64,000 nt of DNA, from contig NC_007350.1 in the NCBI RefSeq assembly GCF_000010125.1, positions 186,001 through 250,000 on the forward strand, read 5' to 3'. Shown here piece by piece: positions 45,059-54,639 of this stretch; within the stretch, counting starts at the first letter, position 1; every line of letters starts with the position of its first letter. The DNA comes from Staphylococcus saprophyticus subsp. saprophyticus ATCC 15305 = NCTC 7292 (GTDB lineage Bacteria; Bacillota; Bacilli; Staphylococcales; Staphylococcaceae). The notes below the pieces were generated by a model. It was not told the origin of the DNA and searched no databases. It saw only the letters and a program-made list of their open reading frames with translations. Position numbers and translations under genes: made by a program.

Positions 45059-47218
45059 CTAGTTGTTATTTTTAGTAATTAAATCGGAAATTGCTTTAGA
45101 CGCTTGTCCATTTTCTAATGAACAAAAGTCATCATAAAACTGATTGATTTTGTCATTGTAATCTATTGAAACTTGATCTAGATTTTTTAGATCTTCTGTT
45201 AATTGGTATGGATCTTGGTGAATAGGTCCAGGTAAATCATTGTGATAGTCTAAATAGAATCCGCGTAAATCTTGACCGTATTTATCTAAATCATAAGCAA
45301 AGAAGAATTGAGGACGTTTCAATACACCGTAATCAAACATGACGGATGAATAGTCTGTGATAAGGCAATCTGAAATTAAATATAATTCAGAGATATCACT
45401 GTAGTTTGAAACATCAATGGCAAAATCTTCATAACCACGTAAATCTAAGGCATTAGAAATGAGATAATGCATTCTCAATAGTACAACATAGTCATCGCCA
45501 AGTTGTGCTTGTAAATTATCTAAATCAATTTGTAGATTAAATAAATATTTACCTTTTTTCACAAATTCATCATCTCTCCAAGTTGGCGCATACATGATGA
45601 CTTTTTTATCTGCAGGTAAGTTTAAATTTTCTTTAATTTCTTGGATATATGATTTGTCATTTGCATGGTTAACTAATACATCATTTCTAGGATAACCAAT
45701 TTCAAGTAGTTGTTCAGGTTTCATCCAAAATGCAGTCTCGAAAATTTTAGAAGAATATCTATTTGGTGACACTAAATAATCCCAACGGCTTGTTTCTTCT
45801 CTGAAATTACGTTTATAGTTATCCGTTGTAGTTCCTGGCATACGAATGACTTTCATATCATTTGCTAATCGTTTTAATGGTGTGCCGTGCCAATTTTGTA
45901 TATAAACTTGGTTTGGTTTTTTATTCAGATAAAGCGGTAATCTCGCGTTAGACACCCAGTATTTAGCTTTTGAATATGCTTCATAGTAAGCTTTAGAGCC
46001 TTTTTTAACTTTTTTAGCTAAGCCAGGAATTTGTACTTTAGAAGGGTTTTTAAAGACCCATATAAATTCATAATTCGGATAGCGTTTCATCATATATTCG
46101 TAAATATATTTCGGGCTATCACTGTAATTTTTACCAGCAAATGCTTCAAATACAATCGTATTTGGACTCACTTTATCTTCACTATCTGTTAATTGGTATA
46201 ATGCACGATTTTTATTTTTTCTACGTAACAAGATACTTTTTACTAAACGTGCTTTTTTTCTAAGTTTATTTATTTTAAAAGCGGATTTACGTTTATTCAC
46301 CATGAGCATCAATGACTCTAATATAAAGAGTGGTTTCTCATTTTTGAAAAGCGTCGGAATTAATTCTCTGGTCACTTTTGGAAGCAATTCACTGTTATAT
46401 TTATAACGCTCAGGGTTTTTTCTTGATGAGGGTTCGAATGAATGTTTGTAAATATTTTTCATTTTATTTTTTATGAAAACTTTATTTTCTTTTAAAGGCG
46501 CACGTTGAACAGAATCAGAGAAACTATATACATAATCGTTGAACGTAATGCCAAAATCTTGTTTAGACAGTGCTGGTTTCACAAACGGGTCATAGATTTC
46601 CCCTTTAATATAGAAAGGAAAGCGACTGACACGCACGAATCCATTGGCATATTTAATAAATTCTAAAATAAAGGACCAATCTACAAAGACGTTCAAGTCT
46701 TCATTAAATTGTAAGTTATGGCCACGTGCAATTGCAGTTTTGAAAACAATATTACATGCAGTTTGCTTTCTTAAAAATTGATTAGAATGTGTTTTAGTAT
46801 TTAAATATTGAGTACGCACTAAATTTTGGTCAACGTATTGAGGTATATCCAACGTGAACCCATGGATAGGCGCAATTAACGCATCGAATTGATTTAGTTT
46901 CTTCATATAAAATGATAATGCATAGGATGCCAAATAATCATCAGAATCAATAAAGATAAAGTAAGGAGATTCAACTTCTTTCAAGCCCATGTTTCTAGCA
47001 TGCGCATGTCCTGTATTTTCTGGTAAATCAATTGCTTTAATTGGAATATCCCAATCTTTAAGTATTTGTGTTGCAAGTGGTTTCGATTGATCTGTTGAAC
47101 CATCATTTACTAAGATGAGTTCAAAATCTTGGAATCTTTGTTTTTTAAGGCTTATTAAACATCTTTCGATATAATCTTCTGAATTGTAATAAGTCACTAT
47201 GACTGATATAGACTTCAT
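45059..47218 (-). CDS. Two-domain GT2 / CDP-glycerol glycerophosphotransferase-like protein
   Basis: Cell-envelope polymer enzyme of 719 residues. The N-terminal GT-A domain (residues 1-240) has ISVIVTYYNSEDYIERCL, LVNDGSTDQS and the metal-binding FIDSDD near residue 91. The C-terminal half (about 345-715) matches the Glyphos_transf family of TagF/TarL polymerases: WVSNARLPLYLNKKPNQ, QNWHGTPLKRLANDM, YAPTWRDDE and TDYSSVMFDYGVLKRP. AGAGGGAA precedes the ATG. No other teichoic or capsule genes adjoin it. It probably adds sugar and polyol-phosphate units to a wall polymer at the inner membrane face. TagF-like and capsule roles are both possible. Confidence 0.87.
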   Translation of the reverse strand: MKSISVIVTYYNSEDYIERCLISLKKQRFQDFELILVNDGSTDQSKPLATQILKDWDIPIKAIDLPENTGHAHARNMGLKEVESPYFIFIDSDDYLASYALSFYMKKLNQFDALIAPIHGFTLDIPQYVDQNLVRTQYLNTKTHSNQFLRKQTACNIVFKTAIARGHNLQFNEDLNVFVDWSFILEFIKYANGFVRVSRFPFYIKGEIYDPFVKPALSKQDFGITFNDYVYSFSDSVQRAPLKENKVFIKNKMKNIYKHSFEPSSRKNPERYKYNSELLPKVTRELIPTLFKNEKPLFILESLMLMVNKRKSAFKINKLRKKARLVKSILLRRKNKNRALYQLTDSEDKVSPNTIVFEAFAGKNYSDSPKYIYEYMMKRYPNYEFIWVFKNPSKVQIPGLAKKVKKGSKAYYEAYSKAKYWVSNARLPLYLNKKPNQVYIQNWHGTPLKRLANDMKVIRMPGTTTDNYKRNFREETSRWDYLVSPNRYSSKIFETAFWMKPEQLLEIGYPRNDVLVNHANDKSYIQEIKENLNLPADKKVIMYAPTWRDDEFVKKGKYLFNLQIDLDNLQAQLGDDYVVLLRMHYLISNALDLRGYEDFAIDVSNYSDISELYLISDCLITDYSSVMFDYGVLKRPQFFFAYDLDKYGQDLRGFYLDYHNDLPGPIHQDPYQLTEDLKNLDQVSIDYNDKINQFYDDFCSLENGQASKAISDLITKNNN

Positions 47219-47345
47219 TGTGTTCCCTCTTTTTACTTAAATTTTCTCACTATCTTCTATATAAGGTAAAATATTAACAAACTTTGTTTTATCTTTTCAA
47301 CTTTGAAATCAAATTTTTTTGATTATTATGTGCATAAAACGTACG

Positions 47346-47397
47346 AATAATAATATATTATTATTTATAAGCATATATTATTTCTAAAGCATATATT
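47346..47397. repeat. AT palindrome and direct repeats in the GT/GNAT gap
   Basis: A perfect 20-base palindrome AATAATAATATATTATTATT is followed by two copies of AAGCATATATT, 18 bases apart. They lie in the 319-base gap between the divergent glycosyltransferase and acetyltransferase genes, which holds no other gene. Confidence 0.4.
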
Positions 47398-47537
47398 GTA
47401 GCACGGTTATGTAGTATAAAGAAAAGCAAAAGACTTCAACTTATAGGTAAAATACATTATTTACTTTTATTATATTAAAGCATAGTTAGTAGTTTTGGAA
47501 ATGTATATAAAAATATTAAAGACAGGGGATGAATATC

Positions 47538-47981
47538 ATGACAATAAGATGTGCTAAAGATAATGAATTGAAACTCATTAACAAAGTTATACCAAAGTTA
47601 TTCAAAGAAGCGATGATGGTGAATTTTGATTTATCAGATGCGTCATTGCGGGATATGTCAAGTCAATTGCTATTGCAAGGTGCAAAATATTATGTGTTGA
47701 TTGAAGAAAACATATGCAAAGGATTTGTGCTTATTGATAAAAAAACAGATTACCTTGAACAACAAGATTACGGTTTTATCTATGAGTTATATGTCTTTGA
47801 AGGTTATAGAAGACAGGGTGTTGCTAAAAAGTTAATATATTTTGTTAATGACTTTTTTAAAAGACAGCATATTGGTGAAGTTAGGTTAAATGTAAATGTA
47901 CAGAATAAAGCTAAATTATTATATGAAAAAGTTGGTTTTCAAGAGAGAAATATTACAATGTCTATGAAAGTAGTAGAATAA
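47538..47981 (+). CDS. GNAT-family N-acetyltransferase
   Basis: Acetyl-CoA-dependent acyltransferase of 147 residues. Motif A is visible as YELYVFEGYRRQGVAKKLI with the R/Q-x-x-G-x-A pyrophosphate loop. NVQNKAKLLYEKVGFQERN forms the C-terminal motif B. ATG 47538 is chosen because AGGGG lies 9 bases upstream; ATG 47529 touches that ribosome site. The acceptor molecule cannot be predicted. Confidence 0.87.
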   Translation: MTIRCAKDNELKLINKVIPKLFKEAMMVNFDLSDASLRDMSSQLLLQGAKYYVLIEENICKGFVLIDKKTDYLEQQDYGFIYELYVFEGYRRQGVAKKLIYFVNDFFKRQHIGEVRLNVNVQNKAKLLYEKVGFQERNITMSMKVVE

Positions 47982-48086
47982 TTTTTTTGAATATTTGCTA
48001 TTTTTAAAAACTTTATTTTTCTTTTAATAGCAAGGGTTTTAGACATTATTAGTAATAAAGGTAAATTTAATAATCAAAAATATTGT

Positions 48087-48100
48087 TGATAGCGTTTTCA
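48087..48100 (+). promoter_or_regulatory. cre site (CcpA) before the MFS pseudogene
   Basis: TGATAGCGTTTTCA matches TGWNANCGNTNWCA at every position, 58 bases upstream of the MFS start. It fits glucose repression of a sugar-acid transporter. Confidence 0.7.
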
Positions 48101-48157
48101 TTTAGCGTTAGGTTTTTCTATATTTACCAATGTTGTAAACAAGTGGGGAAATTAAAA

Positions 48158-49452
48158 ATGAAAAACTATCGTTATTTTATCATTACGATGATTATTATTA
48201 TGACAATGATCAACTATGTCGATCGTGGCGCTATTTCCTATGCTCAAGAAGATATTATTAACGAATTTGGTTTCGATAATATCGCTTGGGGATCAATATT
48301 AGGTTATTTTGGCTATGGTTATATGCTTGGTTCATTGTTTGGAGGGGTTACAGCAGATAAAAAGGGGCCAAAATTTGTTTGGTTAATTGCTGGTACACTT
48401 TGGTCATTATTTGAAATAGGTATGGCATTTGCTGGTGAGATAGGCATGGTTTTATTTGGCGGTTCTGCATTAGCTGGGTAAGAGTACTATTTGGTGTATC
48501 TGAAGGTCCAATATTTTCGACAATCAGTAAGACCAATGCAAACTGGGCAGCACCGAGAGAACGCGGTTTATTATCAGCTTTAGGTTTAATTGGTGTACCA
48601 CTGGGTGCGTTAATCACAGCACCGATTGTTTCTGGTTTCTTAGTTATTTCAACTTGGCGCGTGCTTTTTGTAATTTTAGGTTTATTAGGTCTCGTATGGA
48701 TTATTATTTGGTATAAAGTATTTACCGATTATCCTGAAGATAATAAACATGTTTCTCAGGAAGAAATTGAAAGTATTCAATCCACAGAAGAAACGGTTCA
48801 TGGTGAAAAAACAGTTGAAACTGAGCACAATGCACATGAAAAATGGTATCACTTTTTCAAAAGTCCGACACTTATCTTTAATATGGTTGGTTATTTTGGT
48901 TTTCAATACATAAACTTTTTGATTTTAACTTGGACACCAAAATATTTACAAGACGAGTATCATTTTGAGCTTCACTCATTGTGGTATCTTGGTATGCTTC
49001 CCTGGATAGGTGCTTGTTTTACAGCATATTTCGGTGGAAGATTATCAGATTGGTTACGTGTGAAAACAGGCAGCCTAAGAATTGCACGATCAGGTTTAGC
49101 GATATTTGGAATGACTTTGGCAGCGATTTGTTTTTTAATTATCCCAACAACCAATCAAATTGGCTGGATAATGTTCCTAATGATGCTAGGTAATGCCTGT
49201 ATATTCTTGCCAAATGCTGTTAATTGGTCTGTCATTATTGATACAGCACCGAAGAAAACTGGGACGTATGGCGGTATTACGCATTTCTTTGTTAACTCTG
49301 CAACGATTATAGCGCCAACGTTAACAGGTATACTTGTAACATCATATGGATATTCATCAATGTTTATATCTGCAGTAGTAGCGGCAGTCATCGGTATTAT
49401 TGCGATGTGCTTTGTTAAACCAGGTATTAAAAAAATGAAACCAACTTCATAA
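48158..49452 (+). pseudogene. ACS-type MFS transporter, frameshifted
   Basis: ATG 48158 with GTGGGGAA upstream starts a transporter of the anion:cation symporter group (MINYVDRGAISYAQEDI is the TM1 region; hexuronate, glucarate and galactonate permeases look like this). The frame ends at TAA 48479 after FGGSALAG. The missing sequence resumes in another frame at 48481 as RVLFGVSEGPIFSTISKTNA and runs to 49452 with the remaining TM segments. Adding one base near 48479 would restore a protein of about 430 residues. So one base is missing here, either by mutation or by assembly error. Confidence 0.8.
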
Positions 49453-49516
49453 ATCAAATTTATGTAAGTTACATGGATATATTCCAAATGCTTTAAAGAA
49501 GTATTACTTATAAAAT

Positions 49517-49577
49517 AAAGCTACGAGTATAAATGACCATCATTTTAATATGAGGTTCATTTATACTCGCTTTTTTT
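49517..49577 (+). terminator. Terminator after the MFS pseudogene
   Basis: CGAGTATAAATGA pairs with TCATTTATACTCG across a 20-base loop and is followed by CTTTTTTT. Confidence 0.85.
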
Positions 49578-49714
49578 GTTTTTACTCAAAGTAAATAGTG
49601 TGGGGCGTTTGAGGTAAAACATTTTTTGTTCCTAATTATAAACAAATGATTTGTAATTATAGCTAAATTGAGTATAATTTGATTTTGTTAAAAATGATTA
49701 AGGAGAAATAGCAA

Positions 49715-50341
49715 ATGATAAATAATAATTTTGAAGAAATTTTAATGAATAGAAAGTCTGTAAAAGTATTTGATGAACAAGTGAAAATACCGAAAGCAGA
49801 AATGGATGAAATGATTAAAAAAGCAACGACAGCGCCATCATCAGTTAATATGCAACCGTGGAGATTCTTAGTAGTCGAAAGTGATGAAGGTAAAGACACA
49901 TTACGTCCGCTCATTCGTTTTAACACACGTCAAAATGATTCATCAGCGGCTATGGTCGTTATTTTTGGTGATATGAAGAGTCAAACAAATGCCGAAGAAA
50001 TTTATGGTAATGCAGTTAAACATGATTTAATGCCGGAAGAAGTAAAACAAGAAATGTTAAAAAAAGTCATACCATTATATGATAATGCACCAAAAGAACA
50101 AATGAATGACATTGTGAAGATTGATAGTAGTTTAGCCGCAATGCAATTTATGCTTGTTGCGAAAGCGCATGGATATGATACAAATCCAATTGGCGGATTT
50201 GAAAGTGATCAAATCGCAGATGCATTTGGTATAGATTCAGAACGCTATGTACCCGTACTAATTGTTGCGATTGGTAAAGCTAAAAATCCAGCCCATGGTT
50301 CTTATAGATTACCAACAGAAACTGTGACTAAATACGTTTAA
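49715..50341 (+). CDS. Nitroreductase-family protein
   Basis: FMN-dependent NAD(P)H oxidoreductase of 208 residues. The family pattern is clear: ILMNRKSVKVFDEQVKIPKA with the flavin-phosphate-binding R-K-S, ATTAPSSVNMQPWRFLVVES, and the C-terminal DTNPIGGFESDQI and VLIVAIGKA. It resembles the MhqN/YdfN/YodC group of quinone- and nitro-stress enzymes. AAGGAG precedes the ATG. Single gene with terminators on both sides. The natural electron acceptor is unknown. Confidence 0.9.
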   Translation: MINNNFEEILMNRKSVKVFDEQVKIPKAEMDEMIKKATTAPSSVNMQPWRFLVVESDEGKDTLRPLIRFNTRQNDSSAAMVVIFGDMKSQTNAEEIYGNAVKHDLMPEEVKQEMLKKVIPLYDNAPKEQMNDIVKIDSSLAAMQFMLVAKAHGYDTNPIGGFESDQIADAFGIDSERYVPVLIVAIGKAKNPAHGSYRLPTETVTKYV

Positions 50342-50349
50342 TATATAGT

Positions 50350-50388
50350 GAAAGACATTTTTTAATATTGAAAAATGTCTTTTTTTAT
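50350..50388 (+). terminator. Terminator after the nitroreductase gene
   Basis: AAAGACATTTTT pairs with AAAAATGTCTTTTTTT. Confidence 0.9.
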
Positions 50389-50488
50389 TTCTTTATAAAA
50401 AATAGTATTCGATTTTACAACTCTATTGATATATTGACTTATCAAATTTATAATAAAATTTAATGAGTATTGATAGGGGTTATGAAAT

Positions 50489-51631
50489 ATGTGGAAATAT
50501 GGGATTATTTTGTGTTTTTTGTTTTCGTGTTTTTTAGTTTTATGTGTAGGGTGTTTAAATGAAAAAGATAAATTAACGCAAACGTTATCTTTTTATGCAG
50601 TAGGCGATAATTTAATCCATCCAGTCGTTTATCAGGATGCTTTGCAAGATAATGGACAGTTCAATTTTGAGTCAATGTATGACAATTTAAAAGATGAAGT
50701 TCAATCAACAGATGTATCATACATCAATCAAGAGTCGCCACTTGGTGGTGATGAACGCGGTTTGTCAGGATTCAAACAATTTAATACGCCAGAGGCAATC
50801 GCACAAAACATAGTACATACTGGATTTAATGTGGTTAATGGAGCTAATAATCATGCTTTAGATCAAGGAACTGCAGGTTTAGAAAATGAAATCAGCGTTT
50901 GGAAGCAATTTAAGTCCGTGTTTTATTTCGGAACGTTTGATTCGCCAAAGCAACATGATACGATTCCTGTAATTGAGAAAAATGGAATAAAAATGGCAAT
51001 GCTGAGTTATACATATGGAACAAATGATATTCCTAGAGAAAAACCATATCAAATCAATTATTTTGATAAGGTACAAATCAAAAAAGATATCGCAAGCGCA
51101 AAAGAAAAAAGTGATGCAGTTATCGTCTCCGCACATTGGGGTAATGAAGGTAAGACTAAACCCAATGAGACGCAACAACAGTATGCCAAAGTGTTTGCTG
51201 ATGCGGGTGCAGATGTCGTATTAGGCACACATCCACATGTGATACAGCCAGTTAAATGGGTGAAAGGGAAAGATAATCATAAAACACTCGTTGCTTATTC
51301 CCTGGGAAATTTTCTAAATGGACAAGCTACAGGAACTGAAAAGAATATATTAGGTGGTAACATACGTTTTAATTTAGAAAAAAATCCTAAAGGCGTACAA
51401 ATCAATAATGTTAAATGGAAATCATTGGTGACACATTATGAAAATGGGGAACCTTATTTAAAAGCAACTCCTCAAAATTTTAAAATGTATAAATTAGATC
51501 ATTATAAAGATGAGCAGGCACAATATCATGCTTTAAATGATAAAAAAGGCATGGAAGTATCACGTCAGAGACTTGTAGGTATTACGAAAGATGTGATTGA
51601 TAAACAATATCTGGATGAAAAGAGTTACTAG
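50489..51631 (+). CDS. CapA/PgsA-like metallophosphoesterase lipoprotein
   Basis: Predicted lipoprotein of 380 residues. The signal peptide ends in LCVGC with Cys22 as the lipidated residue. The rest is a CapA-fold metallophosphoesterase: LSFYAVGDNLIHPVVY, NQESPLGGD, NVVNGANNHALDQG, VIVSAHWGNEGKTKPN, ADVVLGTHPHVIQPVKW and VAYSLGNFLNGQ. Metal-binding Asp, Asn and His residues are all present. Relatives take part in poly-gamma-glutamate capsule export (CapA/PgsA), but capB, capC and capD are not here. A stand-alone role in wall metabolism is possible. TAGGGGTT precedes the ATG. Confidence 0.87.
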   Translation: MWKYGIILCFLFSCFLVLCVGCLNEKDKLTQTLSFYAVGDNLIHPVVYQDALQDNGQFNFESMYDNLKDEVQSTDVSYINQESPLGGDERGLSGFKQFNTPEAIAQNIVHTGFNVVNGANNHALDQGTAGLENEISVWKQFKSVFYFGTFDSPKQHDTIPVIEKNGIKMAMLSYTYGTNDIPREKPYQINYFDKVQIKKDIASAKEKSDAVIVSAHWGNEGKTKPNETQQQYAKVFADAGADVVLGTHPHVIQPVKWVKGKDNHKTLVAYSLGNFLNGQATGTEKNILGGNIRFNLEKNPKGVQINNVKWKSLVTHYENGEPYLKATPQNFKMYKLDHYKDEQAQYHALNDKKGMEVSRQRLVGITKDVIDKQYLDEKSY

Positions 51632-51661
51632 TATGTTGCGTAAATATATATATAAAAGTGC

Positions 51662-51720
51662 AAAAGCGCCCTCTCGTTACTACACAGTATTGAAGTGTAA
51701 CAACGAAAAGGGCGCTTTTT
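51662..51720. terminator. Bidirectional terminator between convergent genes
   Basis: AAAAGCGCCCTCTCGTT with TACAC pairs with GTGTA and AACGAAAAGGGCGCTTTTT. It serves the CapA-like and nucleoside hydrolase genes. Confidence 0.9.
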
Positions 51721-51726
51721 AACACG

Positions 51727-52668
51727 TTATTGTTCAACTTTTTTTGCTAAATTTGTAATGTATTTAAAGAAGGCATCGTGTTCGACATCATCGACGACTG
51801 AAATTGTTCTGCCGTGTACATCATCTATATACGTTTGCCCCTGACTAGGCCCTTCTGTATAAACACTAGCATTGACCGAATGTTGCTGTACCAATTCAGG
51901 TTCACCTACATATGCAGTTGTTAGTACATCCCATAAGAAATAAGTAGAATTCGTTTGGAAATGTGTTAATGGAGGTACAGCAGCATAACTGACTCCTAAG
52001 AAATCAACACCTGGATAATGTCGTTCGTTTGCCCAAGCTTGTCTAATATCCCATGTCAGTGGTACACGATTTGTACTTTCTAATGCGACTATGTCTATTT
52101 TTATATTTGTATCAAAGACGGTTTTAACAGATTCTGGATCCCAAAAAGCATTCCATTCTGCAGTGCCATCGTGTTCAGGTTCTTCGACATTTCCTTTTTC
52201 TAAAAATGTACCACCCATCCATACTAAACGTTCAATTTTATTAATAATTGTAGGCTCAACTGTTACGGCTTTAGCTAAATCCGTTAATGGGCCAGTAAAT
52301 AATAAAGTCACTGGAGCATGACTCTTTTGTAATTTTTCAATAATATCTTCATAAGCATCGTGTTCAAGTAAATTTGAATGGCTTTGATTAGCTTCGTTTA
52401 AAATAGGTAAAGCGTCCATAAAAAATGCATGCATACGCCAATCTTTAGGGAATGGATTTTTTCCGCGTTGTTTCGAAGCGGCGACATGAATCGGTTGCTT
52501 GCTAAAGCGATTAATGATTTTTTGAGATGCACTTGCTGCAGGTTCAACATAGCTATCAGCACCAATTGCACTCACACCAATGAGTGATACATCCTCCATT
52601 TGTAGTAACAGAAATAGAGAAATTAAATCATCGACGCCACCGTCATGGTTAAAATATATTTGTTTCAT
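51727..52668 (-). CDS. Inosine-uridine-type nucleoside hydrolase
   Basis: Calcium-dependent N-ribohydrolase of 313 residues that cleaves nucleosides to ribose and base, for salvage. The N-terminal NHDGGVDDLISLFLLLQ holds the Asp cluster for calcium and the catalytic Asp. VTLLFTGPLTDLAKAV, LVWMGGTFLEKGN, AEWNAFWDPES and the C-terminal FLWDVLTTAY also fit the family. GGAGGATA precedes the ATG. Base preference cannot be read. Single gene; a transporter gene lies divergently upstream. Confidence 0.92.
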   Translation of the reverse strand: MKQIYFNHDGGVDDLISLFLLLQMEDVSLIGVSAIGADSYVEPAASASQKIINRFSKQPIHVAASKQRGKNPFPKDWRMHAFFMDALPILNEANQSHSNLLEHDAYEDIIEKLQKSHAPVTLLFTGPLTDLAKAVTVEPTIINKIERLVWMGGTFLEKGNVEEPEHDGTAEWNAFWDPESVKTVFDTNIKIDIVALESTNRVPLTWDIRQAWANERHYPGVDFLGVSYAAVPPLTHFQTNSTYFLWDVLTTAYVGEPELVQQHSVNASVYTEGPSQGQTYIDDVHGRTISVVDDVEHDAFFKYITNLAKKVEQ

Positions 52669-52926
52669 AAAATATCCTCCGTTTCATTTTGTAAATCTAT
52701 TATATCAAAAGTGAATCAGAGTCATATCGTGTTGAGAAAGAAGCGGCGTCTTTGAGATATCATGTTGGAACTTATTGCCTTAAATACTTATATAAATACT
52801 AAAAGATTGAAGTGTGTGTTTACGATACGGCATTAGATGAATGTCTATAATTAAAATGGCATTTAATAAATTCGCGAAATCATTTTAAAATTTATTGATT
52901 TTGAAAATTAAAAAATAATAAATTAT

Positions 52927-52948
52927 AACTTATAAGTGTTTATAAGTT
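52927..52948. promoter_or_regulatory. Inverted repeat before the ProP-like gene
   Basis: AACTTATAA-GTGT-TTATAAGTT is a perfect 9-base dyad, 54-75 bases before the GTG start at 53002. It lies in the 333-base gap with the nucleoside hydrolase gene and is a likely operator. Nothing else is recognisable in that gap. Confidence 0.45.
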
Positions 52949-53001
52949 AATACATAGGTTATGTTATATAAATAGAAACAATTTAAGGGGTGTTTTTATT
53001 T

Positions 53002-54399
53002 GTGAAATTTAAAAAAGAGAAAGTTAACAGAGTAGATTCTGATCAAGCCAAAAAAGGTGTTGTAGCCACAGGGATTGGTAATGCAATAGAATGGTTTGAT
53101 TTTGGTTTATATGCACAATTAGCTGTGATATTAAGTGCAAATTTCTTTGGGAATTTACCTCAAGAGATGCAAATTGTTTCAACATTTGCAGTATTTGCCT
53201 TTGCTTTTATAGTGAGACCAATCGGTGGTATATTTTTCAGTCACTTAGGGGACAAATATGGACGGAAAATTGTATTATCGACAACGATATTACTTATGGC
53301 AGCATCGACATTGATGCTCGGGCTGTTACCTACACAAGATCAAATTGGTATTTGGGCACCTATATTATTACTTGTTGTTCGTATGATTCAGTCATTTTCA
53401 ACAGGTGGGGAATACGCAGGTGCAATGACTTATATTGCAGAAACAGCTCCTGATAAGACACGCGGTAAATTAGGCAGTGGATTAGAAATTGGTACACTTG
53501 CTGGAAATATTATGGCTGCTATTTTAGCGGGGCTGATGTATTCATTATTAAGTAATCAACAAATGGCTGATTGGGGCTGGAGAATTCCATTCATCCTTGC
53601 TGCACCATTAGGTATTATTGGTATTATCTTACGTTCAAGTTTAGATGAAAGCCCAGCTTATGAATCTACATTAGAAGAACAAGAAGAATTAGAATATTCA
53701 TATTTAGATATTTTCAAATATTATTGGAAAGACGTCGTCGTTTGTTTTGCAGGCGTAGCTTTCTTAAATGTTGCCAACTATATGGTACTTTCCTATATGC
53801 CATCATTCTTGAATTCAACAATCAACTTAGGTGGAACTATGGGATCCATATTGAGCACCATAACCATGTTAGTTATGATACCAGCAGTATTTTTCTTTGG
53901 TTGGTATAGTGATAAAGTTGGTAACAAACGCACCATTATATTTGGTTTAGCAGGATTTAGTTTATTCTCGGTGCTTGCATTTTGGTTAATGAGTATTCCA
54001 ATGATTCCATTTGTAATACTTGGATTGTTTATCATTGCATTATTTATGTCAACATTTGAAGGTGTTATGCCATCCTTATTACCAAGTATGTTCCATACAA
54101 AGGTTAGGTTACGTACATTATCACTTGTTTATAATATTGGTGCTGCGGTATTTGGTGGTTTAACGCCATTTATACTTTCAACTTTAGTAGAAACGACAGG
54201 ACAACAAATTGCACCATCTTATTACTTGATGTTTATTAATGTCGTTGGACTCATTATCTTCATAACAATGTTTAAATCTACCTCTAACAAATCACTCAGA
54301 GGTTCTTATCCAAATGTCGAAACGCAAGAGGATTATGATCATGTAGTGAAAAATCCTAAAGATGCTTTATGGTGGGAAGATGAAGTTAGAAAAGATTAA
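53002..54399 (+). CDS. MFS metabolite:proton symporter, ProP-like
   Basis: Transporter of 465 residues with about twelve TM segments in the metabolite:H+ symporter group. GIGNAIEWFDFGLYAQLAVI in TM1 and RPIGGIFFSHLGDKYGRKI (motif A) are diagnostic, as is VRMIQSFSTGGEYAGAMTYI. ProP relatives carry proline/betaine, citrate or 2-oxoglutarate, so the substrate is open. GTG 53002 is chosen because AAGGGGTG ends 9 bases upstream; a GTG at 52990 is inside that site. A terminator follows. Confidence 0.88.
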   Translation: MKFKKEKVNRVDSDQAKKGVVATGIGNAIEWFDFGLYAQLAVILSANFFGNLPQEMQIVSTFAVFAFAFIVRPIGGIFFSHLGDKYGRKIVLSTTILLMAASTLMLGLLPTQDQIGIWAPILLLVVRMIQSFSTGGEYAGAMTYIAETAPDKTRGKLGSGLEIGTLAGNIMAAILAGLMYSLLSNQQMADWGWRIPFILAAPLGIIGIILRSSLDESPAYESTLEEQEELEYSYLDIFKYYWKDVVVCFAGVAFLNVANYMVLSYMPSFLNSTINLGGTMGSILSTITMLVMIPAVFFFGWYSDKVGNKRTIIFGLAGFSLFSVLAFWLMSIPMIPFVILGLFIIALFMSTFEGVMPSLLPSMFHTKVRLRTLSLVYNIGAAVFGGLTPFILSTLVETTGQQIAPSYYLMFINVVGLIIFITMFKSTSNKSLRGSYPNVETQEDYDHVVKNPKDALWWEDEVRKD

Positions 54400-54408
54400 A
54401 TATATTTA

Positions 54409-54446
54409 AGTAGTTGTCATTATCAAAAATGGCAACTACTTTTTAT
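54409..54446 (+). terminator. Terminator after the ProP-like gene
   Basis: AAGTAGTTGTCATT pairs with AATGGCAACTACTT and is followed by T residues. Confidence 0.9.
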
Positions 54447-54639
54447 TTTTGAAAAATTTAAGCTCAACCTACTGTGAAGGACTACATTGGGTATAATTAT
54501 ATTTTTATACAAATAATAAATATAATACTTATTATTAAAAAAGATGTAAAAATTGATAGAATTTTAGAATTAGTTAATTAATTATATATATATTGTGCTA
54601 TTATAAAAGAAATTAAAACTTAAGGGGAGGTAGAACGAT

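Noticed and set aside
52990-53001. GTG 52990 as start of the ProP-like gene
   Set aside because: It lies inside the AAGGGGTG ribosome site; GTG 53002 has correct spacing.
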